A stretch of DNA of 64,000 nucleotides, taken from positions 62,001-126,000 of the forward strand of contig JAGXFW010000014.1 of NCBI GenBank assembly GCA_024637035.1, written 5' to 3'. Shown here piece by piece: positions 42,113 to 50,049 of the stretch. Source of the DNA: Actinomycetes bacterium. GTDB lineage: Bacteria; Actinomycetota; Thermoleophilia; RBG-16-64-13. A program made the position numbers and the translations under genes. Every line of letters starts with the position of its first letter. Within the stretch, counting starts at the first letter, position 1. Under the pieces are notes generated by a model that searched no databases, had not been told where the DNA came from, and worked only from the letters and a program-made list of their open reading frames with translations.

Positions 42113-42484
42113 CTACAGTGTCTGCTTGACTGACGTGACCGTCACTTCCAGCACCCGGGTGAGGAACGAGAACTTCTCCTTCATCATGTCGAACTCGGGG
42201 CCGGCGGTGAGGAAGGCCGCGGTCGCCTCGAGCAGGAAGCCGCAACCGAGACCCCTGTTCCCCTCGACTTCCTTCGACCCGACGGTGAGAAGCACCTTGC
42301 TGTTCTGCCTCACCTTCTTCTCCGTCTTCCTCATGGCGTGAGCGGGGATCAGCAGCTTGTCGCCGTCGCGGGTGACCAAGTAGCTGTTCCAGGTGTTGGC
42401 CACGTGTGCGCCGTCGTCGTCGCACGAAACGATGGACACGACACCTTCCTTGCCGATCACCTCGAGGAACTTCTCTGTGAACAT
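42113..42484 (-). CDS. pyridoxamine 5'-phosphate-oxidase-fold flavoprotein
   Basis: This 123-aa protein has the split-barrel flavin-binding fold (GVVSIVSCDDDGAHVANTWNSYLV, LLIPAHAMRKTEKKVRQNSKVLLTVGSKEV). Such proteins bind FMN or F420 and act in electron transfer or stress. The ATG at 42484 follows AGGAGG. It is divergent from the Rrf2 gene with an inverted repeat between them, so Rrf2 may control both. Confidence 0.82.
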   Translation of the reverse strand: MFTEKFLEVIGKEGVVSIVSCDDDGAHVANTWNSYLVTRDGDKLLIPAHAMRKTEKKVRQNSKVLLTVGSKEVEGNRGLGCGFLLEATAAFLTAGPEFDMMKEKFSFLTRVLEVTVTSVKQTL

Positions 42485-42523
42485 ACCGTCGCCTCCTGTA
42501 CCATTGTTATTGTGGATACGCAT

Positions 42524-42541
42524 TATCTACAATTTAAGATA
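42524..42541. promoter_or_regulatory. inverted repeat TATCT-N8-AGATA between flavoprotein and rrf2
   Basis: This is a perfect 5-bp-arm dyad in a local A+T-rich patch about 40 bp before the leftward flavoprotein gene and 119 bp before rrf2. Its position suits a regulator operator at a shared promoter region. Confidence 0.45.
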
Positions 42542-42606
42542 GACTAGCCTCTGGCCGCGGCAACGTCAAGAGGGTCCGAGCCAATCGGCTATCATGGATA
42601 GGTGAA

Positions 42607-42649
42607 GTCCACGAAGCGCGTAGTCCATGAAGACGCGAAGTCCATGAAG
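42607..42649 (+). repeat. three iterons GTCCAYGAAG spaced 16-17 bp
   Basis: Copies start at 42607 (GTCCACGAAG), 42623 and 42640 (both GTCCATGAAG), directly before the rrf2 Shine-Dalgarno. A fourth GTCCACGAAG lies after the gene at about 43168. Confidence 0.7.
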
Positions 42650-42659
42650 GAGGCATGTC

Positions 42660-43148
42660 GTGCAATTCGGTGTCGGTGTCGAGTACGCGTTCCACTCCCT
42701 CTTCTACCTGGTGGACCTTCCACCCCACAAGACCATCGGCATCAAGGACATCGCGAAGCTCAACGACATTGCCGAAACCTACCTCTCCAAGGTCTTCTCC
42801 AAGTTGCGCAAGGCGGGGATCGTCAGATCGGTCCCCGGAGTCAAAGGCGGCTACGAGCTCGCGAAACCCGCCGAGGAGATCTCCTTCTGGGACGTCATCG
42901 AGGCGATCGAGGGTCCGGCTCCCCTCTTCCGCTGCGCCGAGTTGCGAAAGAAGAACATCTTCGTCGACGACCCCAGCGTCTTCTCGAGCAGCTGCCCCTG
43001 CCTGATCAAGGTCGTCATACAGGATGCAGAGGAGTCGATGCGGGACGCCCTGCGGGCGAAGTCACTCGCCTGGCTGCACGAGACCGTGTGGCGGGACTTC
43101 CCGGACGACCGGAAGAGGGCGATCTCCGAGTGGTCACGTAGCGTCTGA
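42660..43148 (+). CDS. Rrf2-family transcriptional regulator, likely Fe-S or redox sensing
   Basis: This 162-aa regulator has a winged HTH at the N-terminus (VEYAFHSLFYLVDLPPHKTIGIKDIAKLNDIAETYLSKVFSKLRKAGIVRSVPGVKGGYELAK) and cysteines C92, C112 and C114, the right number for an IscR/NsrR-type cluster, though the spacing is its own. The GTG at 42660 follows GAAGGAGG. Iterons and a dyad lie upstream. A close C-terminal relic exists at 32184-32330. Confidence 0.9.
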   Translation: MQFGVGVEYAFHSLFYLVDLPPHKTIGIKDIAKLNDIAETYLSKVFSKLRKAGIVRSVPGVKGGYELAKPAEEISFWDVIEAIEGPAPLFRCAELRKKNIFVDDPSVFSSSCPCLIKVVIQDAEESMRDALRAKSLAWLHETVWRDFPDDRKRAISEWSRSV

Positions 43149-43329
43149 GGGATGAAATCCCGCGAACGTCCACGAAGGGTTCATCCGCACCAAGGGGATG
43201 AGCCGGCCCTCCACGTGCCGCCTCGCGCCGACCGGTAGATGCCACTGCTAGCGGGACGCCGCATCAAGAATAGCCGCGAGTTCGTCTGGCGACGACCAAC
43301 CCTCACGCCCTTGTTGATGTCGGCAATAC

Positions 43330-43358
43330 TTGACATATGTTCCAGGCGGATGGATAGT
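43330..43358 (+). promoter_or_regulatory. sigma-70-like promoter for the membrane protein/XRE pair
   Basis: TTGACA (43330-43335), 17 bp, GATAGT (43353-43358). The -35 is a consensus match and the -10 matches four of six bases. Confidence 0.55.
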
Positions 43359-43362
43359 GTGC

Positions 43363-43382
43363 ATGTCACGTTTCTTTGACAT
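43363..43382 (+). promoter_or_regulatory. palindromic operator ATGTCA-N8-TGACAT
   Basis: This is a perfect 6-bp inverted repeat just downstream of the -10 box, at the expected transcription start. A further TGACAT lies in the -35 region. The XRE protein encoded two genes downstream is the likely ligand. Confidence 0.55.
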
Positions 43383-43417
43383 CTAATCGCATACATCGCT
43401 GACGCGAGGAGGACGTG

Positions 43418-43831
43418 ATGGATCTCTCGTTCCAAGAGAAGAGCTTGTGGCTGATGTTCGTCAGCCTGGTTGTGGTCTTTGCGTTCTACTTCGGTACGGT
43501 CTTGCCGAGTGACGCTGTTGACGTCATGCCGCAGCAGGTGGCGATCTTCGTCGTGGCCATCGTTGGGCTCGTGATCATGCAGATCGCGGGCCACATCGTC
43601 ATCGCGATCGTTGACCGTCGAACCGAGACTGATGAGCGAGATCGATTGATACAGTTGAAGGGGATGCGGAACGCTGGGTACGTCTTGGCGACGGGCGTCT
43701 TTCTCGCCCTCTGCGTGGCGTTGATCTCGGAGGGGAACTTCGTGTTCACCCACGTGCTCCTGGCGTCCTGGGTCCTTGCGCAACTCGTAGAGATCGGATC
43801 GCAGCTCTTTCTATACCGACGGGGAGCCTGA
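43418..43831 (+). CDS. four-helix membrane protein paired with an XRE regulator
   Basis: This 137-aa protein has about four transmembrane segments (LWLMFVSLVVVFAFYFGTVL, VAIFVVAIVGLVIMQIAGHIV, AGYVLATGVFLALCVALI, LLASWVLAQLVEIGSQLFLY) and a charged loop VDRRTETDERDR. It resembles the DUF2178-type proteins that occur with small XRE regulators. The ATG at 43418 follows GAGGAGG. It is 3 bp from the XRE gene. Confidence 0.75.
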   Translation: MDLSFQEKSLWLMFVSLVVVFAFYFGTVLPSDAVDVMPQQVAIFVVAIVGLVIMQIAGHIVIAIVDRRTETDERDRLIQLKGMRNAGYVLATGVFLALCVALISEGNFVFTHVLLASWVLAQLVEIGSQLFLYRRGA

Positions 43832-43834
43832 ACG

Positions 43835-44104
43835 ATGGGCAAATCAGGCGGTCTCATCACCAACGAGATTCGCGCTCTGCGGTTTCAACACGGCGAGATG
43901 ACACAGCAGAAGCTCGCCGATCTGGTGGGGGTCACCCGTCAAACCGTCAACGCGATCGAGGGTAACAAGTACTCGCCGTCGCTAGAAGTGGCATTCCGGA
44001 TCGCAGGCGTGTTCGAAGTCCCGCTCGAGCGAGTCTTTGGATACGGCGAGTCGAAGTCCACTCACCATCCCGTCGATGCGAAGCGTCAGGGAGGAGCGAC
44101 CTAA
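43835..44104 (+). CDS. small XRE-family transcriptional regulator
   Basis: This 89-aa protein is essentially one helix-turn-helix ([57 protein letters not shown]), the short YozG-type form. It follows the membrane protein gene and probably represses their shared promoter through the TGACAT palindrome. Confidence 0.9.
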   Translation: MGKSGGLITNEIRALRFQHGEMTQQKLADLVGVTRQTVNAIEGNKYSPSLEVAFRIAGVFEVPLERVFGYGESKSTHHPVDAKRQGGAT

Positions 44105-44333
44105 CGTCTTTGCGCTTCAGCTGTGGTGCGCCCCAGCTCAAGCCGTGCGTATGAAGACGTAGCCTGCGGGCGCATCGAGTCCGATCGGCAGCATGTGCCA
44201 CACCTCATGGGTAGACCGTACATGCAGACACCGGCGAATGACGCTGGTGTCTATCGGCGATGACGGGGTTGGGAGGCTGCCCGACGGGCAGACTGGATGG
44301 CGCGGGCAGGGCCGAGACCCCGCCTGTTGGCCC
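44105..44333. other. about 230 bp between the XRE gene and the SnoaL-like pseudogene
   Basis: The minus strand (about 44138-44226) reads THEVWHMLPIGLDAPAGYVF and ends at a TGA. It looks like the end of a protein but I cannot name the family. Nothing else is seen. Confidence 0.35.
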
Positions 44334-44837
44334 TCACCACAGCCCGGTCGGTGGCCCTCCGCCCGGCAGACCCAGACGCTCGGTCCAGCGCATCACCGAG
44401 ATCTTCCAGCGACCGTCCTCCCGCACGTACTCCATGTCGTAGAAGCCCTGCACCCAGAAGAGCGACTGGCCGGTGCGGGGATAGAAGTACATCATGTAGA
44501 GAAGCCAGCTGCCGGTGGCCTGGTCGCCGTCCACCGAGATGATCGGGTGGATGACGATGTCGCCCTCCTTGCCCGCGTGAGTCTTGGCGAGTTCCTCCCT
44601 GAACCAATGCTCCACCGCCGCCTTGCCGCGCACCGGTTAGTGCAGATGCACGTCGATGAGAGCGTCCGCGGAGAAGCAGTCGATAGCGACATCCCACTCT
44701 TGGGTCATGAGGGCGTTCATGTAGCTCCGTTGGAGCCTCTTGATCTCGCTCTCGTCCTCGGTGAGGCGCAGGCGAGCGCCCAGTTCGGCGACCGTCGCCT
44801 CCAAAGCACGCACTCTCTCTTCGAGCTGTTCCGTCAC
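44334..44837 (-). pseudogene. SnoaL/NTF2-like protein interrupted by an in-frame TAA
   Basis: The N-terminal part (44637-44837) reads EIKRLQRSYMNALMTQEWDVAIDCFSADALIDVHLH and meets TAA (44637-44639). The same frame continues directly with PVRGKAAVEHWFREELAK and GSWLLYMMYFYP, ending KISVMRWTERLG. Together they form one normal SnoaL-like NTF2-fold protein of about 167 residues. It is a single nonsense change with otherwise good coding, so it is recent or a sequencing error. Confidence 0.82.
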
Positions 44838-44918
44838 GCCCTGCCTCCCTGAGTTTCGTCGCCCTGCTGTCCCCCACCCCGCGGCACGCTTCGGGTCGGG
44901 GCTGGCTCCTAGAGGTTC

Positions 44919-47024
44919 CTAGATGGTCCGAGCCGCCGCGTAGCCGGCGGCGACCGCGTCCACGATCATGCCGGGTCGTGCGCAATCGCCCACCGTGTGG
45001 ATCGTCGCACCGACGCCGGCCAGGCGGTCGGCCAGCGCTTCGGCCAACTCCGTGTCGGGCTGCAACGGCGAGGTGGGGATCACCGTGTCGGCCGCGATGG
45101 TGTGACGCACCCCGTCATCGAAGGTGTAGCTCACGCCCTCCGGGGTGATGGCCAGTTCCCGCGCATTGGTCACCAGGCGGACGCGCTTCCGCTCGAACCA
45201 GTCGAGCAACAGACCGAGCCGGAAATCGAGCACTCCTTCTCCGATGAAGTCGGACTCCTCGATGATGGTGACCTCCCGCCCGCGTTTGACCAGGAACTCA
45301 GCCACTTCGCAGCCGTGGAACCCGCCGCCGATCACCACCACACGCCGACCCGCCGGGAGGAAGAGGTGCGTGAGCCGGCCGAGACCCTTGGGGCCGAAGC
45401 GCCGCAGAAAGGGCTTGACGCGCTTGTGGAGTTCAGGCGCCGTGAGTACGTTCGGGCCACCGACGCCGGTCACCGGGGGAACGGTCAGGCGACCCCCGGT
45501 GGCCACGATCACCGCGTCGGGCTTGGCCGCGACGACGGCGGCCGTGTCAACCTCCTTCCCAAGCTTCACCACCACCCCGAGTTGCTTCAGCTGCCGTTCG
45601 TAGTAGGAGACCATGGCGGGCAGGTCTTCGAGTTCGACCCCCTTGATAAGGGCCGCCAACGACATGAGGCCACCCAGCTGGCGCGACCTGTCGTACAGAG
45701 TCACGTCGTGCCCGCGCAGCGCCGCCACCCGGGCCGCCTCCATACCGCCGGGTCCGCCGCCAACAACAACCACCGTCCTAGGCTCCGCCGCCCTGGGGAT
45801 GGAGTAGTCCACCGACCCCATCGCCGCGTTGATGCGGCAACGTCTGGCCATGCTGATGCTCTGATCGAGACAGGTGCCGCAGGCCGTGCAGGGAGCGATG
45901 TCCTCGGGCCGACCGGCCCGCAGCTTGTTCGGCAACTCGGGGTCGGACTGGAGCCGCCGGGTCATGGCGATGAAGTCCGCCTTGCCCTCGCGCAGGTAGC
46001 GTTCGCCGAGGTCGGGGTCCATCTTGCCCACCAGGATCACCGGGATGAAGAGCTCGCGCTTGATCGACTCCACCAGATGCAGGTTGGCGCCTGCGCCCTG
46101 CAACTGCCAGTGGTACTCGGGGGGGAAACGCGTCTCCGGGACGGGCGACTGCGGATAGAAGAAGTAGTCGGGGAAGAAGCCGCCCACGTGGTAGCCGAGC
46201 CAGTGATTGCGCACCTGCAGGGCGTCGGCGCCGGCCGCCTCGAAGAGCTTGGCTGCGGCTTTGGCGTCGTCATGGGTGAGGCAGCGGGCGTCGTCGATGC
46301 CGATGGCCAACCCCAACTCGATGCCGTTCATGAGCACGCTCACCGCGAACTCGGGAGCGGTGCGGCGTTTGATCTCGCTTATCACGTCGGTGGTGAGCCG
46401 GGCCCGGTTCTCCAGGCTGCCGCCGTATGCGTCGTCGCGCCGGTTCCAGAAGGGCGAGAGGAAGTTGTGCATGAGGTGGCTGCTCGCGGCGTTGATGTCC
46501 ACGCCATCGAAACCGGCCTGCCAGGCGCGCCGCCCGGCCTCCGCGAACTTGTCGGTGATCTCTTCGAGCTCCCCGATAGTGAGAGAACGGGGCTTGTCGC
46601 GGTGGAAGTCGAGCATGGTGTCGAGGTTGACGGGCGAGGCGCCGACGGACTCCACCGCGCCCGCATCGGGCGGGGCGAAGAGCGGCGATTGCCAGGGACC
46701 GTCGTGCCAGAGCTGGATGAAGGTAGGACAGCCGTGGGCGTGGATGGCTTCCGCCAGTTCGGAGAGACCGACGATGTACTTGTCGTCGTCGGCGCGAAAA
46801 CGCTCCTTCCAGTGGGTGCCGCTCGGCCAGTCGATCACCGGCGCCTCGACGATCAGGAGACCCACCCCACCCTTGGCCAGAGCACCGTAGTAGGCGAGGG
46901 CGGTCTCGCTCATGTGGACGTCGTCGGAGTGCCAGTAGCACATGGACGCGCCGGTCTTCACGATGCGGTTACGGGTCTTGACTGAGCCGATGAAGCCCGG
47001 CTCGAGCAGCTTCTCGTAGCTCAC
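44919..47024 (-). CDS. OYE-type NADH:flavin oxidoreductase / 2,4-dienoyl-CoA reductase-like
   Basis: This 701-aa enzyme has an N-terminal FMN TIM barrel (NRIVKTGASMCYWHSDDVHMSETALAYYGALAKGGVGLL, FDGVDINAASSHLMHNFLSPFWNRRDDAYGGS), a cluster motif CTACGTC then C ten residues later (C-x2-C-x2-C-x10-C, a slight variant of the usual), and FAD and NAD(P) domains (VVVVGGGPGGMEAARVAALRG, VVVIGGGFHGCEVAEFLVKRG). It reduces enoyl or dienoyl substrates anaerobically. It is a single gene. Confidence 0.92.
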   Translation of the reverse strand: MSYEKLLEPGFIGSVKTRNRIVKTGASMCYWHSDDVHMSETALAYYGALAKGGVGLLIVEAPVIDWPSGTHWKERFRADDDKYIVGLSELAEAIHAHGCPTFIQLWHDGPWQSPLFAPPDAGAVESVGASPVNLDTMLDFHRDKPRSLTIGELEEITDKFAEAGRRAWQAGFDGVDINAASSHLMHNFLSPFWNRRDDAYGGSLENRARLTTDVISEIKRRTAPEFAVSVLMNGIELGLAIGIDDARCLTHDDAKAAAKLFEAAGADALQVRNHWLGYHVGGFFPDYFFYPQSPVPETRFPPEYHWQLQGAGANLHLVESIKRELFIPVILVGKMDPDLGERYLREGKADFIAMTRRLQSDPELPNKLRAGRPEDIAPCTACGTCLDQSISMARRCRINAAMGSVDYSIPRAAEPRTVVVVGGGPGGMEAARVAALRGHDVTLYDRSRQLGGLMSLAALIKGVELEDLPAMVSYYERQLKQLGVVVKLGKEVDTAAVVAAKPDAVIVATGGRLTVPPVTGVGGPNVLTAPELHKRVKPFLRRFGPKGLGRLTHLFLPAGRRVVVIGGGFHGCEVAEFLVKRGREVTIIEESDFIGEGVLDFRLGLLLDWFERKRVRLVTNARELAITPEGVSYTFDDGVRHTIAADTVIPTSPLQPDTELAEALADRLAGVGATIHTVGDCARPGMIVDAVAAGYAAARTI

Positions 47025-47126
47025 CTCAACTACACGCTTTGAACGTCATGCACCACACTCCTATAGCGGAGGGAGGTACGTGTCAACAGCCCCGGTTCCG
47101 ATCCTACGCTTGAGGGGGGACAGACC

Positions 47127-47774
47127 CTATGAGGCCGGGTCCTTCTCGTCCATGACCGTGAAACCGTTGTCGGTCAGAACCTTCGTCATGAACTCGGCGT
47201 CCTCGGTGCCCACTCGCACTACCATGTCCTGGCGATGAGTCTGCGGATCCGTGAACGTGAACACGCTCAGAATCGGCACGCTGTGTTCCGCGAAGATCTC
47301 AGCGAGCGAGCCGAACGGCTTGCTCTTGTACGGCTCGTCTATCTGGATCCGGACGCCCGGCTGGCGGACACCGAGTACGTCGATGAGCAGGCGGAAGAGG
47401 TCGGTCGCCGTGATGATGCCCACCAGCTTGTCGCCATCCATCACAGGCATGGCTCCGATGCGATTCTCGGCCATGACGGCCGCGGCGTCTTCAATCGTGG
47501 AATCGGGAGCGACGGTTAATACGGTCGTCTCCATCAGTTCCTTGATGGTGATCTTCGAGAGGAGGTAGTTCAGTTCCCACACGCTGAGCGAGGTGGCCAC
47601 GGAAGGCGCCGCGTCACGCAGCCGGCTGCGCGTGATGATGCCCACGAGCTTCCCGTTGTCGACCACCGGCAGCCGACGGATGTCGTTCTGCTGCATGATC
47701 TTCTGGGCGTCGGTGATGAGGGTGTTACTGGGGATGGTGATGACGTTCGTCTGCATGAAGCGGCTGACTCGCAC
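47127..47774 (-). CDS. CBS-domain protein with C-terminal ACT-like region
   Basis: This 215-aa protein has two CBS domains (MQTNVITIPSNTLITDAQKIMQQNDIRRLPVVDNGKLVGIITRSRL, LTVAPDSTIEDAAAVMAENRIGAMPVMDGDKLVGIITATDLFRLL) and a final part of about 70 residues (ILSVFTFTDPQTHRQDMVVRVGTEDAEFMTKVL) like an ACT domain. It probably senses an adenosyl nucleotide. The GTG at 47774 follows a perfect AGGAGGT. Confidence 0.9.
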   Translation of the reverse strand: MRVSRFMQTNVITIPSNTLITDAQKIMQQNDIRRLPVVDNGKLVGIITRSRLRDAAPSVATSLSVWELNYLLSKITIKELMETTVLTVAPDSTIEDAAAVMAENRIGAMPVMDGDKLVGIITATDLFRLLIDVLGVRQPGVRIQIDEPYKSKPFGSLAEIFAEHSVPILSVFTFTDPQTHRQDMVVRVGTEDAEFMTKVLTDNGFTVMDEKDPAS

Positions 47775-48040
47775 GTTGCAACCTCCTACCATAGTGGATT
47801 CTGCCGGGTCCACGATCCGCTACCCGGGATGCGGGAGTCCGCGTCAGTCGACCAGGCCGTGCCAGGCGATGTATTCGTCGTCTGTGGCCACGGTACCGGT
47901 GACTCCGGCGGCGTTCTGACCTGCCAAGAATAGCGCGCAGGCCGCCATCGTGTCAGGGGTGCTCGCCCGCGCCGCGCCAGCGGTTTGTCATCAGTTGACC
48001 GCGGGCAAAATCTGATCGGATTCCACGGAACAGACAGGAA
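47775..48040. other. about 266 bp with an SDR relic
   Basis: This stretch holds the SDR remnant (47844-47990) and otherwise no gene. It marks the left margin of the integron neighbourhood. Confidence 0.5.
47844..47990 (-). pseudogene. C-terminal relic of a short-chain dehydrogenase (SDR)
   Basis: The minus strand reads STPDTMAACALFLAGQNAAG, VTGTVATDDEYIAWHGLVD-stop (TGA at 47844-47846). This is the last helix and strand of SDR enzymes (usual pattern: AA-ALFLAS---ITG--). The Rossmann part is missing. Confidence 0.7.
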
Positions 48041-48517
48041 GTGGTGAGACGCGTGTCCAAGATCGTTGATTTCGTAGACGTGTCCATGGCTGGTCTGGAG
48101 TCTTCGCCTGTGGCAGGGGCGCTTGCTGGTCTACGGGCCAACGAAGCGCGGTACTTCATGAACAAGTACAAGCATCAGTTCACGGTTACGGCTGCCAGCG
48201 AAAGCCAGGACACACTGGATCATGTGAACCGAATCCTGAAGGACGAACGCGATATCGAGTTCGCTGCCAAGCCTCTGGAGACGTCGCGCTTTGAGGTGGA
48301 AGGCATACGAATGGCCTACGTGTTCTACGAGGACGGCCTTGCGGTCAATGTCATGTATGCGACTGAAAACCCCAAGAAGCGAGCCGTTGGCTTCAAGCTC
48401 TCAGACGGCATGGACGTGCCGAAGGAGCTCGAAGGAAGATTCAAGTTCGCCCGGCAGAAGTCCAAGCTTGCCGGAACGATTCGCGGTTCGTTCTTTGTGA
48501 TCAAGGGCGAATACTAG
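48041..48517 (+). CDS. hypothetical protein, lower G+C than neighbours
   Basis: This 158-aa protein is encoded convergently to the last integron cassette gene. It reads FVDVSMAGLESSPVAGALAG, NEARYFMNKYKHQFTVTAAS and MAYVFYEDGLAVNVMYATEN, with a terminal RQKSKLAGTIRGSFFVIKGEY. I recognise no family. G+C is visibly lower than around it, suggesting transfer. The start may be 48041 or the GTG at 48053. Its TAG shares CTAG with the stop of the opposite gene (48514-48517). Confidence 0.7.
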   Translation: MVRRVSKIVDFVDVSMAGLESSPVAGALAGLRANEARYFMNKYKHQFTVTAASESQDTLDHVNRILKDERDIEFAAKPLETSRFEVEGIRMAYVFYEDGLAVNVMYATENPKKRAVGFKLSDGMDVPKELEGRFKFARQKSKLAGTIRGSFFVIKGEY

Positions 48518-49017
48518 AGGCCGACGTCCGCTTCTCGCAGGGACACGCGTTTCGTACCGTTGGCGACCCATTGCGTGCCGACTTCGCGGAAGCCGTGGGA
48601 GTCGTGGAAGCGACGAGAGGCCTCATTGGGCGGCTCTACGTTGAGTTCATATACGACCGTCGGAATGGAGTGCGACCTCGCGAACGAGAACAGGTCGTCG
48701 TAGAGCATCGTGGCCAGACCGTCGCCTTGCTCAGCTCGATCGACGTTAACGCGGTCGATGTAGAGGAACGTGCCTCCGCGTCGCTCGAACCAGACGTAGT
48801 TGGGGCTCTCGTAGTCCGTGCCCTCGCGAAGGGCGAGCAAGCACGCGACGACACGTTCATCCGATTCGACGACCTTGCGGTACGCGGCCAGTTCGTGGAG
48901 GCGGGCAAGCGCGTCCCGATCCAGGGCGCACGTGAAGTGGACCCATTCGGAGTTGAGGCGAAGGATATCGTCGAAATCAGCTGTGGTTGCCCGCCTCACC
49001 GCGAGTCCTTCACCCAT
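48514..49017 (-). CDS. GNAT-family acetyltransferase, outermost cassette gene
   Basis: This 167-aa acetyltransferase reads LAVRRATTADFDDILRLN, RGGTFLYIDRVNVDRAEQGDGLATMLYDDLFSF (the acetyl-CoA loop, with QGDGLAT) and FHDSHGFREVGTQ. GNATs are common integron cassette cargo. It starts at 49017 (or 49035), overlapping the small membrane ORF. No attC is found after it, so it is either the last cassette with a lost site or chromosomal flank. Confidence 0.85.
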   Translation of the reverse strand: MGEGLAVRRATTADFDDILRLNSEWVHFTCALDRDALARLHELAAYRKVVESDERVVACLLALREGTDYESPNYVWFERRGGTFLYIDRVNVDRAEQGDGLATMLYDDLFSFARSHSIPTVVYELNVEPPNEASRRFHDSHGFREVGTQWVANGTKRVSLREADVGL

Positions 49018-49237
49018 GGGAGCCCTTGTATTCATGGAGCGCTGGAAGGATGAGCGGCCAGAGGCTGGAAAGCGACAGCGTGAAGAGGCGCTCCCCGCTC
49101 TCGAACTCTTCGCCGGTCGGTGACGTGCTGCCAGACGCACCTAACGGCAGGAAATACAGCAGGACTCCAACGGCGACGCACCACAGCAGCCCGGCGACGG
49201 CGAGGTAGAAGGCCAGTCTCCAGTGGTACAGCTTCAT
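49010..49237 (-). CDS. small membrane ORF overlapping the weak attC8
   Basis: This 75-aa frame, MKLYHWRLAFYLAVAGLLWC followed by VAVGVLLYFLPLG, has one or two hydrophobic segments and ends LILPALHEYKGSHG. The start at 49237 lies inside the span between the GCCTAAC and GTTAGGT boxes of the weak attC8, so either that site is false or the gene begins within it. It overlaps the GNAT start by 8 bp. Confidence 0.5.
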   Translation of the reverse strand: MKLYHWRLAFYLAVAGLLWCVAVGVLLYFLPLGASGSTSPTGEEFESGERLFTLSLSSLWPLILPALHEYKGSHG

Positions 49238-49263
49238 TTCGCGGTTGATGGGCTTGTTAGGCG
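49139..49263 (-). other. attC8 candidate (weak)
   Basis: On the cassette strand GCCTAAC (49263-49257) and GTTAGGT (49145-49139) bound 125 bp. The arms share only short matches (GAAAT, AGC), so folding is poor. It has correct position after the DUF1801 stop, but low support. Confidence 0.35.
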
Positions 49264-49284
49264 CCCCGGAGTCCATGCGATATC

Positions 49285-49698
49285 TCATTCCCGGACGTTG
49301 CTGACCGCCGCCCTGAGAAGGAGTGTCAATGACTCGCGTCTGGAGGCAAGCTCTTCCAGGGACGCTAGCTTCACATGTCTCACGAGCGCACCGGTACCTT
49401 CGAGCAACCCGTCGGGGTCGTCAAGCCTAGTTCCGCGGAAGAACACTAGCGAAACCCAGCTCTTGTGCGGTGCCAAGGCTGCCATCCCCCAGCCGTTGTA
49501 GCCGAACTGACGTGCGCCGTACCCGATTGCAGCGTCGAGGCAGTCCACCGAGTAGCGGAGGTCCGACACTACGTCCAAGACGAGCCGGTGCATCTCCAGG
49601 TACAACTCGCGGTGTCCAGGGTGCTTGCCGAGGATCAGACGCGCGAGCTCATCTTCCGATGGCATGTCGGTGTGTGGATGCTTCCGGGAAGAGATCAC
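49285..49698 (-). CDS. cassette 8: DUF1801-family protein
   Basis: This 137-aa protein reads VVSDLRYSVDCLDAAIGYGARQFGYNGWGMAALAPHKSWVSLVFFRGTRLDDPDGLLEGTGALVRHVKL, the DUF1801 pattern. The family is frequent in environmental integron cassettes. The GTG at 49698 follows GAGGTGATG; an ATG at 49662 is possible. It is unlike the chromosomal DUF1801 gene at 27764-28123 in sequence. Confidence 0.85.
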   Translation of the reverse strand: MISSRKHPHTDMPSEDELARLILGKHPGHRELYLEMHRLVLDVVSDLRYSVDCLDAAIGYGARQFGYNGWGMAALAPHKSWVSLVFFRGTRLDDPDGLLEGTGALVRHVKLASLEELASRRESLTLLLRAAVSNVRE

Positions 49699-49725
49699 GC
49701 CATCACCTCACGATGTCTTGGGTGC

Positions 49726-49785
49726 GCCTGACGTCCGGGCGTTGAGGTACCGGCGAAGCGGGTCAGCTCGAACGCCTTGTTGGGA
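49726..49785 (-). other. attC7
   Basis: A 60-bp site directly after the toxin stop. On the cassette strand R'' is TCCCAAC (49785-49779) and R' is GTCAGGC (49732-49726). The arms GGCGTTCGAG and GGCGTTGAG (complementary sense) pair with one extrahelical base, as in true attC folds. Confidence 0.75.
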
Positions 49786-50049
49786 CTACCCGTAGTGCGA
49801 CCACATCCTGAGCACCTTCACGACACGTTCATCCTCCACGACCTGGTAGACAAGCCGGTGCTGAATGTTGATGCGCCGCGAGTACGTGCCACGCAGATCA
49901 CCAACCAGCTTCTCGAACGGCGGAGGCGTCTGGAATGGGTTCTCAGCGATGACGTCCAGCAGTTCCTGTGCCTTCGGCTTGAGGCCCGCAGAGGCCAGTC
50001 GTGCGGCGTCCTTCTGCGCCTGCTTGGTGTAGAGCAGGCGCCGGCTCAC
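49786..50049 (-). CDS. cassette 7: YoeB/Txe-type toxin
   Basis: This 87-aa ribosome-dependent mRNA interferase of the Txe/YoeB family reads YTKQAQKDAARLASAGLKPKAQELLDVI, NPFQTPPPFEKLVGDL and SRRINIQHRLVYQVVEDERVVKVLRMWSHYG, with catalytic histidines in the last strand. The start overlaps the antitoxin stop by 4 bp. The attC follows its TAG directly. Confidence 0.93.
   Translation of the reverse strand: MSRRLLYTKQAQKDAARLASAGLKPKAQELLDVIAENPFQTPPPFEKLVGDLRGTYSRRINIQHRLVYQVVEDERVVKVLRMWSHYG

Larger units (their letters stand above)
43149..43417. promoter_or_regulatory. promoter region for the membrane protein/XRE pair
   Basis: This is 269 bp without a gene. Its second half is A+T-richer and carries a promoter (43330-43358) and a palindrome (43363-43382), listed separately. 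Confidence 0.5.

Noticed and set aside
44637-44639. Interrupted SnoaL-like gene as a recoded protein
   Set aside because: The codon is TAA, not TGA or TAG, so selenocysteine and pyrrolysine do not apply.
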